From: G965205725 sp965205725
GTDB lineage: Bacteria; Pseudomonadota; Gammaproteobacteria; Pseudomonadales; Halieaceae
Length of the DNA stretch: 64,000 nucleotides
Direction: 5' to 3'
Assembly (NCBI GenBank): GCA_965205725.1
Contig: OZ242189.1
Location: 2,976,001-3,040,000, forward strand
The notes beneath the pieces are model-generated. The model was given only the letters and a program-made list of their open reading frames with translations. It had not been told where the DNA came from and made no database searches. Both the position numbers and the translations under genes were made by a program. Position 1 is the stretch's first letter. Each line of letters starts with the position of its first letter. This document shows positions 26,689 through 35,909 of the stretch, in pieces.

Positions 26689-28476
26689 TCAATGGGTTGG
26701 GAAGTACTTGCTCTGGAAAAAAGTGGCAACAACGGCAATGTTCTTCAGCGCCGCCAGTGGTACAGCGTAGGGATCCTGCTTCAAAACGGTGAAATTGGCG
26801 ACCTTGCCAGCTTCAATACTGCCCAGTCGGTCTTCCATGCCCCAGGAGAAAGCAGCGTCGATGGTGATAGCGCGCAATGCAGCGTTGCGCGACAGAGCCA
26901 GATCAGGGCGAACCGTTTTGCCGCCAGAGGTGCTGCGCGTGGCAGCGCTCCAGGCCAGAAACAGTGGGTCGGAGGGTGCCATAGGCATGTCAGAGTGCAG
27001 GGATATGGACATGCCTCGCTTTTCCGCATCCGCAAGCCTTACCATCGCGTGGGCGCGCTCCGGGCCTAAACCAGTTTCGGCAAATTTTTCTGAAAATCCG
27101 GTCACGTAGTACGGATTTGCGCTGATGATCGCGCCTAACTTCCCAAGCCGCTCGACCTGATTTTCCGTAGAGTTGGCAAAATGAACAATGGTGGTGCGAT
27201 GATCTTGCCTCGGAAAAGATTTCTGCGCACGGGTCATAATGCCGATGAGTTGTTCCAGCCCGGCGTCGCCGTTAACGTGTACGTGTATCTGATAGCCGGC
27301 CCGCCAGAAAACCTCGAATATTTCCTCGACCTCTCTAGGGTTTTGAATCCACTCGCCGCTGTGACCGTCCACATAACCGTCTTGCATTTGCATCAGTTGA
27401 GAAATGATCGCGCCGTCAAACAGGATTTTTATCTGCTTATCGAAAAAGCGCACTTTTTGATTGTCACCGAAGGTCTGTGTGATTTTTTCTACCGCTGCCT
27501 GCATATTATCTTTGCCATGCAGCAGGTACGGGGTTTTACTTTCGGGAGTAAAGAAGGAGTACATTGGCGTTGTGGGCGCTCCTAGAATTTCCTCAAACGC
27601 AGTTAGCATATGCGGTGGAATAAAGGCTCCGGGTTCGTTGTAAGCGGTAACTCCGCGTCGGTGCAGCATGCGGATCATTTGTTTTAGACCGGCGCGAAAT
27701 CGCGCTTCGCTACCCAGCTCGGCGAAGATAACTGGCAATAAATAGACCAGCGCCCCCGACTCATAAAAATGGCCTTTGTCCAGCTCCACCTGAGCTGAGA
27801 CCTCTGGGCCAAGGGCGCTGATTTGCGCCTGGTTGATACCAAAATGCGCTATCGCGGCGCTGTTCAAATAAAATTCATGGGCAGAGCGGTGCCATACCGC
27901 GATGGGCCGCGTGTCGGAAATGTTGTCCAGCGTAGTTCTCTCCAGGTCGCCGTGGAAAAACTGATTGAAACCCCATGTCCACAATACCTCTTGATTTTGG
28001 GGCATTGCAGCTTCCACTTTGCGCAGTGCGTCCAGGTATTCCCGCTGGTTATTTGCGGCTGGCCAGGTTGTATTCGGTAATGTCCAGGGTTCCGGTGCAA
28101 TGACAGGGATGGACAGCGCGAGCGCTGCCAGAAAAGGGTGCAGGTGTTGCTCTATAAAGCCGGGAAACAAAGTGTCGCCCTTCAGGTCGAACCCGCGCGC
28201 ATCAGGGTAGATAGCTCGTGCGGTTTCCAGGTTGCCAGCATAGCTGATGCGCCCGTCATCCGAGATGACGACCGCCTCAACCGTGGGTTGGCTGGTATCC
28301 ATTGTGTAAATTGGGCCGCCATGGAGTAAAAGGAACCTCCAGCAACCGGTGTTCAAGCCACTGTCCGAACTTTTCCCCTCGCTACAGGCCGCATGTACAA
28401 GGCAGGTAATAATAATTAGAACGCTGAGTATTTTTTTCACCGATAGAATCCACCGCAACTGCTTCTCGTGGGCCAT
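26689..28476 (-). CDS. Amidohydrolase, YtcJ-like, probable lipoprotein
   Basis: A 595-residue metal-dependent hydrolase. The metal-binding HxH is in GFIEQHLHPFL, with further ligands expected in QIHVHVNGDAG, TIVHFANST and SISLHSDMPMAP. The C-terminal LGSIEAGKVANFTVL is the classical amidohydrolase ending. Near the N-terminus KKILSVLIIITCLVHAAC looks like a lipoprotein signal with Cys. A GTG at 28440, just before KKIL, may be the true start instead of the ATG at 28476. The substrate is unknown. It is divergent from the epoxide-hydrolase-like gene. Confidence 0.82.
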   Translation of the reverse strand: MAHEKQLRWILSVKKILSVLIIITCLVHAACSEGKSSDSGLNTGCWRFLLLHGGPIYTMDTSQPTVEAVVISDDGRISYAGNLETARAIYPDARGFDLKGDTLFPGFIEQHLHPFLAALALSIPVIAPEPWTLPNTTWPAANNQREYLDALRKVEAAMPQNQEVLWTWGFNQFFHGDLERTTLDNISDTRPIAVWHRSAHEFYLNSAAIAHFGINQAQISALGPEVSAQVELDKGHFYESGALVYLLPVIFAELGSEARFRAGLKQMIRMLHRRGVTAYNEPGAFIPPHMLTAFEEILGAPTTPMYSFFTPESKTPYLLHGKDNMQAAVEKITQTFGDNQKVRFFDKQIKILFDGAIISQLMQMQDGYVDGHSGEWIQNPREVEEIFEVFWRAGYQIHVHVNGDAGLEQLIGIMTRAQKSFPRQDHRTTIVHFANSTENQVERLGKLGAIISANPYYVTGFSEKFAETGLGPERAHAMVRLADAEKRGMSISLHSDMPMAPSDPLFLAWSAATRSTSGGKTVRPDLALSRNAALRAITIDAAFSWGMEDRLGSIEAGKVANFTVLKQDPYAVPLAALKNIAVVATFFQSKYFPTH

Positions 28477-28577
28477 TATGCGATTTTTTGCGGCATAATA
28501 AATAACTATGTTGCCACAATTAAAAAGCAGCCGCGAAGACAGCTTGAAGATTTGCGATAATCTGCGGGTTCATTGGT

Positions 28578-29660
28578 TTGAAAATTGCGTTAGCCCCCGG
28601 AAGCGTGAGCACCCGGTTGAGCGGGCTCCCAGTGGATATTAAGCACCTGCAAGTTCCCAGCAATGGCATTCATCTGCACGCTGCGGTCTGCGGTGAGGGC
28701 CCATTGGTGGTAATGCTGCACGGCTTTCCCGGCCTTTGGTATAGCTGGCGCAAACAAATGGTGGTAGTGGCCGAGGCCGGCTTCACAGTCGTGGCACTGG
28801 ATAAGCGCGGATTTGGGCGCAGTGATCGCCCTGCGGATATCGCCTCTTACAGCAGTGCCAATCAGGTTGCTGATGTGATGGGAGTGCTCGATTATTTTGA
28901 GCAAGACCAGGCTGTATTCTTTGGTCAGGACTTTGGCGCCCGGCTCACCTGGAATATTGCCAGCCGAGTCCCGCAAAGAACCCGGGCTGCGGTGGTTTTT
29001 GGGGTGCCCTATGACTTTAATCGCGCCGGGCAGGGAGACGGCAACCAGGAGTTGTCCGGCCGCAATGATAGGCCCCCCAGCGCTCACTTTGCCGAAGTGG
29101 CCAAACAGCATTTTTTTCACATGCACTATTTTCAGGAGGTTGGCCTGGCCGAGGCCGAGCTGTGCCCTCGTCCCCGCGATCTGCTGTTGCGCTTGTACTG
29201 GGCCTTGAGTGCTGAGGGTAATTTATTGGACTGGCGCAATCACCCCAGCGAGGACACTGGTTATCTCGCCGTGCTGGAGCAGCCAAAGCATCCACTGCCC
29301 TGGCCCTGGCTCAGTGAAGAGGATCTGAACTATATGCTTGAGGAGTATACCTGCGCGGGTGAAGCCCTCACTTTTGCAGGCGGGCTCAATGCCTACCGGG
29401 TACAGGATATTAACTGGCAAATAGCCAAAGACTACGAAAACGTGCCCGTGCTGGCTCCTGTTTTATACATCGCTGGAGAAAAGGATCCGGTCAATGAGAT
29501 GCTGCCGCCGCTTGCCTATGAACATATGCGGCGCCTGGTGCCCAATTTAACCGCCGAGCACCTGGTTCCCGCGGCCGGACATTTTGTAATGCAGGAGCAG
29601 CCCGGGCCAGTCAACACATTGATACTGGACTTCCTGTCGGGCCTTTCCCGGAGGTGTTGA
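28578..29660 (+). CDS. Alpha/beta-hydrolase, epoxide-hydrolase-like
   Basis: The hydrolase core begins at about residue 20. It has HGFPGLWYSWRKQM (oxyanion HGxP motif), a nucleophile elbow FFGQDFGARLTW with Asp as nucleophile rather than Ser, and a catalytic His in AAGHFVMQEQPG. An Asp nucleophile in G-x-D-x-G points to epoxide hydrolase or haloalkane dehalogenase; the HGFP motif favours the first. The start is uncertain: the TTG at 28578 gives 360 residues, while the GTG at 28605 would remove nine. It fits with the GST and thiolase-like genes in a lipid/xenobiotic-degrading organism. Confidence 0.78.
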   Translation: MKIALAPGSVSTRLSGLPVDIKHLQVPSNGIHLHAAVCGEGPLVVMLHGFPGLWYSWRKQMVVVAEAGFTVVALDKRGFGRSDRPADIASYSSANQVADVMGVLDYFEQDQAVFFGQDFGARLTWNIASRVPQRTRAAVVFGVPYDFNRAGQGDGNQELSGRNDRPPSAHFAEVAKQHFFHMHYFQEVGLAEAELCPRPRDLLLRLYWALSAEGNLLDWRNHPSEDTGYLAVLEQPKHPLPWPWLSEEDLNYMLEEYTCAGEALTFAGGLNAYRVQDINWQIAKDYENVPVLAPVLYIAGEKDPVNEMLPPLAYEHMRRLVPNLTAEHLVPAAGHFVMQEQPGPVNTLILDFLSGLSRRC

Positions 29661-29822
29661 TGCCCCTGCGCCTGTCGGCATTTATTCACCCAGGCGCTGG
29701 GTTCAAACCGGGGAGAGTCCTCGGCGCAAGGCAAGTGGCAACCGCAGTTGTCCTGGGCAAGCTGAACCAACTTATCAGCAGCATGGTTCTGTTTGATCCA
29801 GCTATTTCCGGGACTTCTGGTT

Positions 29823-29868
29823 TTGCTTGGCCGGGGCTTACTATATAATGCCACAGCCTTTAAAGGCT
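29823..29868 (+). promoter_or_regulatory. Promoter and palindrome upstream of the cytochrome c cluster
   Basis: A perfect TATAAT is at 29844-29849, with TTGCTT at 29823-29828 as a possible but closely spaced -35. Directly after it lies a perfect 14-bp palindrome, AGCCTTTAAAGGCT (29855-29868), near the expected start site; it could be an operator or a short hairpin. The surrounding 29661-29939 gap has no gene that I can support. Confidence 0.5.
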
Positions 29869-29939
29869 GCCCCTGCGCGCAGAATCAGTGAAAACGTGTG
29901 GCCGAATGAGCAAGAGGGTTTTTGGTACCGGAGTTAAGT

Positions 29940-30211
29940 ATGTACAAATTGTTGTTTGGAGTGGCGATTGCCTTGTCATTGAATGCTGCGGCGCAGGCCG
30001 ACGCCGCCGAAGATCGCTACAATAAAACTTGTGCTGTCTGCCAGCAGCCGGGGCTGCTGATGCACCTAAAACCGGAGTTGCCGCCGACCGGGAAGCACGT
30101 TTGAGCAAAGGCATGGATACATTGGCAGCTTCTGTTGATAAAGGTATGTGCTTTCAATGCACCGCCGATGAATTTAGGGCCTTGATTGAATACCTGGCGA
30201 AAACCAGATAA
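29940..30211 (+). pseudogene. Cytochrome c5-like gene, frameshifted in the haem motif and missing the Met-ligand loop
   Basis: The reading frame starts MYKLLFGVAIALSLNAAAQADA (signal peptide) and reaches NKTCAVC. It then needs one extra base at about 30042-30044 to read C-x-x-C-H and continue as AAGAADAPKTGVAADREARL in the next frame, which stays open to 30211 and ends LIEYLAKTR. In the second part SVDKGMCFQC lacks the usual NAMPPKG-type segment carrying the axial Met. Two lesions therefore remove haem binding. The position directly upstream of cytochrome c4 and dsbA is that of an intact c5-type gene in Pseudomonas relatives. A sequencing error could explain the frameshift but not the deletion. 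Confidence 0.75.
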
Positions 30212-30247
30212 TCACAGCCGTCACTTAACATTAGTATTGGAACGATC

Positions 30248-30880
30248 ATGGATAAGATTTTTATTGCGCTGTTAGCAACTCTGATGACCCAGTTTGCGGT
30301 GGCCGGCGGGGACGCGGTGGCAGGTAAGGGCAAAACCCAGGTGTGTTCAGCTTGTCACGGTGCCGAGGGCAATAGCCCCGCAGCAACTTTTCCAAAACTG
30401 GCAGGGCAAAACGAAAAATACCTGCTTAAGCAAATGCAGGACATTAAAAATGGCACTCGCCCAGTGCCGACTATGGTTGGACAACTGGACAGTATGAGCG
30501 ATGAGGATTTGGCCGATATCGCCGCGTATTACGCGAGCCAGGCCAACTCCGGCGGCCAGGCCGAGGTAGCTAAAGTGGCTCTCGGGCAGAAGGTTTATCG
30601 GGCGGGCGTTAGCGCCACGGGCGTGGCGGCCTGCACAGCCTGTCACGGTGCCCGCGGCACTGGCAATGCCCCCGCAGGCTTTCCCGCCCTGGCTGGCCAG
30701 CATGCAGGCTACATTGCCGATCAGCTACGCAAGTTCCGAATTGGTGCAGAAAACACACTGGAGGAGAATTCCAATGGCCGCACCAATGATGGCGATGCCG
30801 GCATGATGCGCGATGTGGCCGCACGTTTGAGCGACAATGAAATCGATGCAGTATCCAGCTACATCGCTGGTTTACACTAG
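30248..30880 (+). CDS. Dihaem cytochrome c4
   Basis: Periplasmic electron carrier of 210 residues. A signal peptide (MDKIFIALLATLMTQFAVAG) is followed by two homologous halves, each with a haem motif: CSACH at about residues 33-37 and CTACH at 129-133. Axial Met candidates are in RPVPTMVGQL and DAGMMRDVAA. It probably donates electrons to cytochrome oxidases. It lies between the broken c5 gene and dsbA, an arrangement shared with Pseudomonas. Confidence 0.92.
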   Translation: MDKIFIALLATLMTQFAVAGGDAVAGKGKTQVCSACHGAEGNSPAATFPKLAGQNEKYLLKQMQDIKNGTRPVPTMVGQLDSMSDEDLADIAAYYASQANSGGQAEVAKVALGQKVYRAGVSATGVAACTACHGARGTGNAPAGFPALAGQHAGYIADQLRKFRIGAENTLEENSNGRTNDGDAGMMRDVAARLSDNEIDAVSSYIAGLH

Positions 30881-30906
30881 CGATTGATAAACGCGGAGTT
30901 GACCCC

Positions 30907-31536
30907 TTGATTCGTCTGCTTGGTTTAAGCGTACTTTTAGTGTCTATGTCATTGGCTGTGTTTGCCCAGGAGCCTCAATTTCAGGCAGGCACGCACTATC
31001 AGGTACTGGGCCGGCCCCTGCATACGGCCGACCCCGACAAGATCGAGGTGCTTGAGTTCTTCTGGTACGGTTGCGGTCATTGCTACACCTTTGAACCGAT
31101 GATCCAACAGTGGAAAAAAGGCATTGCTGAAGACGTGGATTTTGTAGGCTCACCTGCAATTTGGAATGAACCGATGGCAATACACGCACGTGCTTATTAC
31201 ACCGCTAAAGCGATGGGCGTGCTTGAAGTGATGCACAACATCCTGTTTGCCGCCATGAATGTCGACCGCAAGCGCCTGGCCAGCGAGCAAGAGCTGGCTC
31301 AGCTTTTCGCTGCGAATGGTGTTGCTGAAGAGCAGTTTAAGGACGTGTTCAACTCTTTTGGTGTTACCAGCCAGGTGAGTCTTGCTGGCTCGCGTGGGCG
31401 CAACGCCAAAATTACAGGCACGCCTGAAATGCTGGTTGCCGGGAAATATCGTATCAGCGCCCGCACGGCCGGTGGCCAGGCGCAAATGCTTGAGGTTGCC
31501 GATTTTCTGATCGAGAGGGAAAGAGCGTCGCGCTAG
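30907..31536 (+). CDS. dsbA: Thiol:disulfide interchange protein DsbA
   Basis: Periplasmic disulfide-forming oxidase, 209 residues. It has a signal peptide (MIRLLGLSVLLVSMSLAVFAQE), then the thioredoxin-fold active site WYGCGHCYTFEP (Cys56-Gly-His-Cys59) and the cis-Pro loop ITGTPEML. The start is TTG at 30907 with GGAG upstream; no better start fits the signal peptide. It follows cytochrome c4 by 26 nt and is probably cotranscribed, sensible because both work in the oxidising periplasm. Confidence 0.93.
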   Translation: MIRLLGLSVLLVSMSLAVFAQEPQFQAGTHYQVLGRPLHTADPDKIEVLEFFWYGCGHCYTFEPMIQQWKKGIAEDVDFVGSPAIWNEPMAIHARAYYTAKAMGVLEVMHNILFAAMNVDRKRLASEQELAQLFAANGVAEEQFKDVFNSFGVTSQVSLAGSRGRNAKITGTPEMLVAGKYRISARTAGGQAQMLEVADFLIERERASR

Positions 31537-31540
31537 AAGG

Positions 31541-31626
31541 CTGTCGGACTTAACGCTGTGCTCCTGCACAAAAGCATTGAGCAGTCATTTCTGCCTCCCC
31601 TCGCGACCAGCGGTTAAGCCCGACAG
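31541..31626. repeat. Imperfect inverted repeat, REP- or MITE-like
   Basis: CTGTCGGACTTAACGCTG (31541-31558) is matched in inverted orientation by CAGCGGTTAAGCCCGACAG (31608-31626), differing by one substitution and one insertion. The 49-nt spacer is too long for an ordinary terminator. It lies 4 nt after the dsbA stop, in the 172-bp gap before the convergent cysteine synthase gene. Confidence 0.65.
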
Positions 31627-31708
31627 ACTCATAGTTCTTTTCAGCGTTCGCAAAAGTTTCTTTTTAGCGGCCCGCTTTTTGAAAAACTCTGGCTGTTTAG
31701 TTCTGGCT

Positions 31709-32713
31709 TTAGAGTTCCAGCCACTTGGGTGCGGGTAAGTTTTTATTGGCCAGAAACACCGGGTTGAACAGCTTGCTTTGATAGCGGTTTCCATAATCAC
31801 AGAGAATTGTGACGATGGTGTGCCCCGGCCCTAACTCTTCTGCAAGGCGCACGGCTCCGGCGATGTTAACCCCACTGGAACCCCCCAGGCACAGACCTTC
31901 CTGTTTCAGCAGGTTGAAAATGTAAGGCAGCGCTTCTTCATCGCTAATACGGTAGGCATGATCAACCTGGGCTTCGGCGATATTGGCTGTGATGTGGTTG
32001 ATGCCAATACCCTCGATGATTGAACTGCCCTCGGCATTCAGGCCGCCACTGGTGTAGTAGTCGTAGAGCGAAGCACCGTCGGGGTCGGCAACGGCAATCG
32101 CAGTATTCGGGTTGTGTTCCTTGAGGCCTGTTGATACGCCTGCCAGGGTGCCACCGGTTCCCACTGCGCAGGCAAATCCGTCCACCTCAGCATCGCACTG
32201 CCGCCAAATTTCCTGAGCAGTTGTACGTGCGTGAATCTCCATATTGGCCAGGTTATCGAACTGGCGCGCCCACATAGCGCCATGTTCTTGCCTGGCGTCC
32301 AGTTTTTTGGCAAGTCGTTCGGCGGTGTGTATATAGTGGTTTTCGTCACTGTATGAGGTTGCCTGTACCAGGTGCAAGTCAGCCCCCAGCAACTCCAGGG
32401 TGTCGATTTTTTCTTTGCTCTGACTCATGGGCATCACAACGACACTTTTGTAGCCCAGAGCATTGGCGATCAGGGTCAGACCAATTCCCGTGTTACCTGC
32501 GGTGCCTTCAACAATGGTGCCGCCCGGCTCAATCAGGCCTTTGCTCTGTGCATCGAGAATAATGCCCAGGGCGGTGCGGTCTTTTACCGAACCGCCGGGA
32601 TTCATAAACTCTGCCTTGCCGTAAATTTTGCAGCCGGTTCTGGCCGAGGCTTCACGCAATAGTAGCAGCGGTGTATCGCCAATAAGTTGAGTGACGTCGG
32701 TGGCAGTGTTCAC
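31709..32713 (-). CDS. Cysteine synthase (O-acetylserine sulfhydrylase)
   Basis: PLP-dependent beta-replacement enzyme making cysteine from O-acetylserine and sulfide, 334 residues. The PLP lysine is in GGSVKDRTA, the substrate loop is EGTAGNTGIG and the phosphate-binding loop is GTGGTLAGVS. ITANIAEAQVDHAY and EEALPYIFNLL follow the usual order. The N-terminal FMNPGGSVKDR marks a CysK-like subgroup also close to cystathionine beta-synthase catalytic domains. It is a stand-alone gene between convergent dsbA and the aminopeptidase gene on its own strand. Confidence 0.9.
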   Translation of the reverse strand: MNTATDVTQLIGDTPLLLLREASARTGCKIYGKAEFMNPGGSVKDRTALGIILDAQSKGLIEPGGTIVEGTAGNTGIGLTLIANALGYKSVVVMPMSQSKEKIDTLELLGADLHLVQATSYSDENHYIHTAERLAKKLDARQEHGAMWARQFDNLANMEIHARTTAQEIWRQCDAEVDGFACAVGTGGTLAGVSTGLKEHNPNTAIAVADPDGASLYDYYTSGGLNAEGSSIIEGIGINHITANIAEAQVDHAYRISDEEALPYIFNLLKQEGLCLGGSSGVNIAGAVRLAEELGPGHTIVTILCDYGNRYQSKLFNPVFLANKNLPAPKWLEL

Positions 32714-32757
32714 GCTATAGCTCCAGTTATCATGCGGGCACAGTATGCCATAGCCAC

Positions 32758-35400
32758 CTAGGAGCCGCTCAGTCGGCGGCCAATATCAATGCAGCGCTGG
32801 TCAAGCTGGCGTGCCACCAACAAGGCTTTTGTCAATGCGGGGTTGAACGTCTGTTCACTCTCGATCACAGCCGTGAGCGCTGCAACATTTTTTCCAGTGC
32901 AAAGACGCGGTACCAGATGTTGCGAGATCCGGGTAAAGAAATGATTGTCGTGCTGTGATTCCAGCTCTGACAAGGACGCCAAAATGCTGGCTGCTGTCTC
33001 TGTCATCAAGTGCCGCTGATTGGCGGGGTATAGCGCTTGCACAATGGTGCGGCTGTTGCTGAGGCGAAAACTCTCATCTTGTGCCAACGCCTTTTCCAGC
33101 CATATTTTTTTCTGCTCGGGCGCGGCTCCAATCACTTCGGCTTGCAGCGCGCGTTTCTCGCCCTCGGCACTGCTGTCGCGGGCTCGCTCCCGGGCAAGCA
33201 AAGCTTCGCTATTCGCGTAGCCCTGGCGGCGCAGAGCCACCAGGATGGTCCAGCGCAAGTCCTGATCAATCACCAGGCCTGCGGGCTGTCTGTTGTTAGC
33301 CAGTATGTTTTCCAGTTTTTCCAGGGCGACAGGGGTCGATGCGATAGCGAGGTAGGCGTTAAACCAGGTTCGCTGGAGGTCGCTGTTTGAACTAGAGACG
33401 TGATGCCAGATTAAAGACTCGAATTTCTCGCCATAGGCATTTCGGACAGCCTGTTGATTGCCCAGTAACTCCAGGTATTCAAGGCTAAAGCGGACGCTGC
33501 GCAGAATTCCCCTCAATACCAATTCCTCTGACTCCCCATCCAGGTTTGTGTAGGCAATATCCAGGTACTGGTTCAGCGGCAGTTTAGCCGCCTGCACCAT
33601 AGCCCAGAGGTCTTGCCACAGCATTGAGCGCTGTAGAGGATATGCCAGGTCGTTGATATGCTGGCTAACGGTCTTCAAAGAGGCCGCATCCAATGAAACT
33701 CGCAGGAAGCCCCAGTCTTCGTAATTTGGATAAACCAATGCGGGGCAGGGTTTATGTCTGGCGGCAATGACCTCGGTTGCCGCGCCGCTGATCTTCACTG
33801 GCAGAGCCTCCGACAAACTCAGCCTGTTTTCGTCTATGCCAAATAGAGCCACTTTTACAGCGTGCTGTCGCAGCGTTGGATATTCGGCGGTTGCTGTCTG
33901 CCGCAGGTGTAGTGAATCGATTTTGCCTTCGTTGCAGTTGAGCTCGGTTTCCAGGCTATTGAACCCCGCCTGGTAGAGCCAGTCCTGGGCCCATCGGTCC
34001 AGATTGATATTGGCGGCATCGCCCAGCGCAGCGATAAAGTCCTCCAGCTCCGTATTACTAAAAGCATTGGCCTTGACGTAAGACTGAATCCCCTCGCTGA
34101 AATTGTCCTGACCGACGAACAGGCTTAACTGCTTCAATACCGACGCGCCCTTGCCGTAGGTAATTCCGTCAAAAATGGTCTCGGCAGTCTGGGTGTCGGG
34201 TACCGGCAACTGGATTGAGTGTGTGGTCACCAGCTCATCGGTGTTGTATGCCCACTGTTTGTAACCGAGGAAAAAACTGTGCCAGGCATCTGTAAACTCA
34301 GGCTCATTCTTCAGTGCCAGGCTTGCCATTAATGAAGCAAAACTTTCGTTTAACCAAAGGCCGTCCCACCAGGCCATCGTGGTGCTATCGCCAAACCACA
34401 TATGCGCCATTTCGTGGAGGATAATTTTGCTCAGGTTTTCGCGTTCCGCCCGCGTATATTCACTGCGAGTAATCAATTTTTCGTAATAGGTAACCGCTGC
34501 AATGTTTTCCATAGCACCGGAATTAAAGTCGGGCACGATGACCTGGTCGTACTTAATGAACGGATAATTAAAATCGAACCAGGGCTCAAAAAAGTCGAAC
34601 CCGTTACGGGTGTACTCAAACCATATTTCTGGCTGCACATACTCAGCCAGAGACGCCCGGGCAAACAGGCGTAGCGGATAGCGAAAATCGCGATCCTCCC
34701 AGACAGCGTAGGGCCCAGCGTGCATTGAGAAAATGTAAGAACTAAAAGCCCAGGGTGTTTCTGGAAAACGCCACAGGTGTCCCTCCTTCTGTGGCGCTAT
34801 GCTGGTTTCACGGGTTGTGGAAATAACGTGCCAGGCCGGGGGAGCTAAAACCTCAAGGCTAAACTTCGCCTTCAGGTCAGGCTGATCAAAATGCGGGAAA
34901 AGCTGGTTGGCCGCGTAGGGTTCAAAATCAGTATACAGATAGACCTGCTGGTCTTGAGGGTCTACAAAGCGGTACAAGCCGGTGCCGTTGCGGCTGTAGT
35001 CTCGCCGATAGCTGATATCGACGGAATTGCTGCCGGCGATTAGTTCGGCACTGGGTACGCTGATAAAACTGCCGTTATAGTCAATTGCAGCCTGTTTGCC
35101 ATTGATGGTTAGCGAATCGACTTCCCCACCTGTGAAATCAAATGTTAATGGCGCGGCGCCTGGCTGATAGTCGAAGCGCATCGCCACGCGCCCGCTGAAC
35201 TGGGAATCGCCTGTAATGTCCAGGGCGAGTTGATAGTGAGGGTCGCTGACACTGTGTTTGCGGCGTATTGCCTCAACTCTTTCCAGCATAGGCGCCGGGT
35301 TGCGCAGGCTAATATCTGTTTGCTCTGCGTGTTCTGTGCTACAACTGCTCAGCGTTGCCAGAGAGGCGACCAAGAGTAAACCTAGAGTTCGTATATTCAT
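32758..35400 (-). CDS. M1 family aminopeptidase, lipoprotein
   Basis: An 880-residue zinc aminopeptidase. The signal MNIRTLGLLLVASLATLSSC ends in a lipobox Cys, so the enzyme is probably membrane anchored and periplasmic, unlike cytosolic PepN. The substrate motif GAMEN (in FNSGAMENIAAV) and the zinc site HEMAHMWFGDSTTMAWWDGLWLNE in sense (HExxH plus downstream Glu) are intact. The C-terminal helical ERAP1-like domain is present. The start overlaps the stop of the Lrp-type regulator by 4 nt (ATGA), so the two are coupled. Confidence 0.9.
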   Translation of the reverse strand: MNIRTLGLLLVASLATLSSCSTEHAEQTDISLRNPAPMLERVEAIRRKHSVSDPHYQLALDITGDSQFSGRVAMRFDYQPGAAPLTFDFTGGEVDSLTINGKQAAIDYNGSFISVPSAELIAGSNSVDISYRRDYSRNGTGLYRFVDPQDQQVYLYTDFEPYAANQLFPHFDQPDLKAKFSLEVLAPPAWHVISTTRETSIAPQKEGHLWRFPETPWAFSSYIFSMHAGPYAVWEDRDFRYPLRLFARASLAEYVQPEIWFEYTRNGFDFFEPWFDFNYPFIKYDQVIVPDFNSGAMENIAAVTYYEKLITRSEYTRAERENLSKIILHEMAHMWFGDSTTMAWWDGLWLNESFASLMASLALKNEPEFTDAWHSFFLGYKQWAYNTDELVTTHSIQLPVPDTQTAETIFDGITYGKGASVLKQLSLFVGQDNFSEGIQSYVKANAFSNTELEDFIAALGDAANINLDRWAQDWLYQAGFNSLETELNCNEGKIDSLHLRQTATAEYPTLRQHAVKVALFGIDENRLSLSEALPVKISGAATEVIAARHKPCPALVYPNYEDWGFLRVSLDAASLKTVSQHINDLAYPLQRSMLWQDLWAMVQAAKLPLNQYLDIAYTNLDGESEELVLRGILRSVRFSLEYLELLGNQQAVRNAYGEKFESLIWHHVSSSNSDLQRTWFNAYLAIASTPVALEKLENILANNRQPAGLVIDQDLRWTILVALRRQGYANSEALLARERARDSSAEGEKRALQAEVIGAAPEQKKIWLEKALAQDESFRLSNSRTIVQALYPANQRHLMTETAASILASLSELESQHDNHFFTRISQHLVPRLCTGKNVAALTAVIESEQTFNPALTKALLVARQLDQRCIDIGRRLSGS

Positions 35401-35873
35401 GATTCGATATGATCCAGTGGTAATTCTGTTTTATTGATTACATTGCGGAGTACAAAGCTGGAATGTACACCGGTTACTCCCTCAATGCGCGTTAGTTTTC
35501 CCAGCAAAAATGCCTCGTAATATTCCATATCCGGGACCAGGGCTTTCAACAAATAGTCGGCGGCCTGACCGGTGACTACGCTGCATTCAATGACCTCGGG
35601 AAACCCGGCAACCCGCCGCTCGAAATGTTCAAATCGCTCGGGGGTGTGGCGGTCCATGCTAATGCCGATAATTGCTGTCAGCTTTAAGCCCAGGCGAGAT
35701 TGATTCAAGAGGGTAACGTGACGGTCGATAATGCCGGATTCCTCCAGGCGTTTGACACGGCGAGAGCACGGGGTTGGCGATAGGCCCACTGCATCGGCAA
35801 GCTCGAGATTGCTGATGCGACCATTGGCCTGCATACGCTCCAGGATACGGCGGTCTGTACGGTCTGGTTTCAT
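35397..35873 (-). CDS. Lrp/AsnC family transcriptional regulator
   Basis: A 158-residue regulator. The N-terminal winged HTH (DRRILERMQANGRISNLELA with VGLSPTPCSRRVKRLEESG) and the C-terminal RAM/AsnC effector domain (HTPERFEHFERRVAGFPEV, then TGQAADYLLKALVPDMEYY) are typical of amino-acid-responsive regulators. It is translationally coupled to the aminopeptidase gene, which suggests control of peptide or amino-acid use. The 36-bp gap to the HDAC-family gene upstream leaves little room for a private promoter, so all three may form one unit. Confidence 0.9.
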   Translation of the reverse strand: MKPDRTDRRILERMQANGRISNLELADAVGLSPTPCSRRVKRLEESGIIDRHVTLLNQSRLGLKLTAIIGISMDRHTPERFEHFERRVAGFPEVIECSVVTGQAADYLLKALVPDMEYYEAFLLGKLTRIEGVTGVHSSFVLRNVINKTELPLDHIES

Positions 35874-35909
35874 GTGTTTGTCCTTACAGTATAGGCCACA
35901 GTTCTAAGA

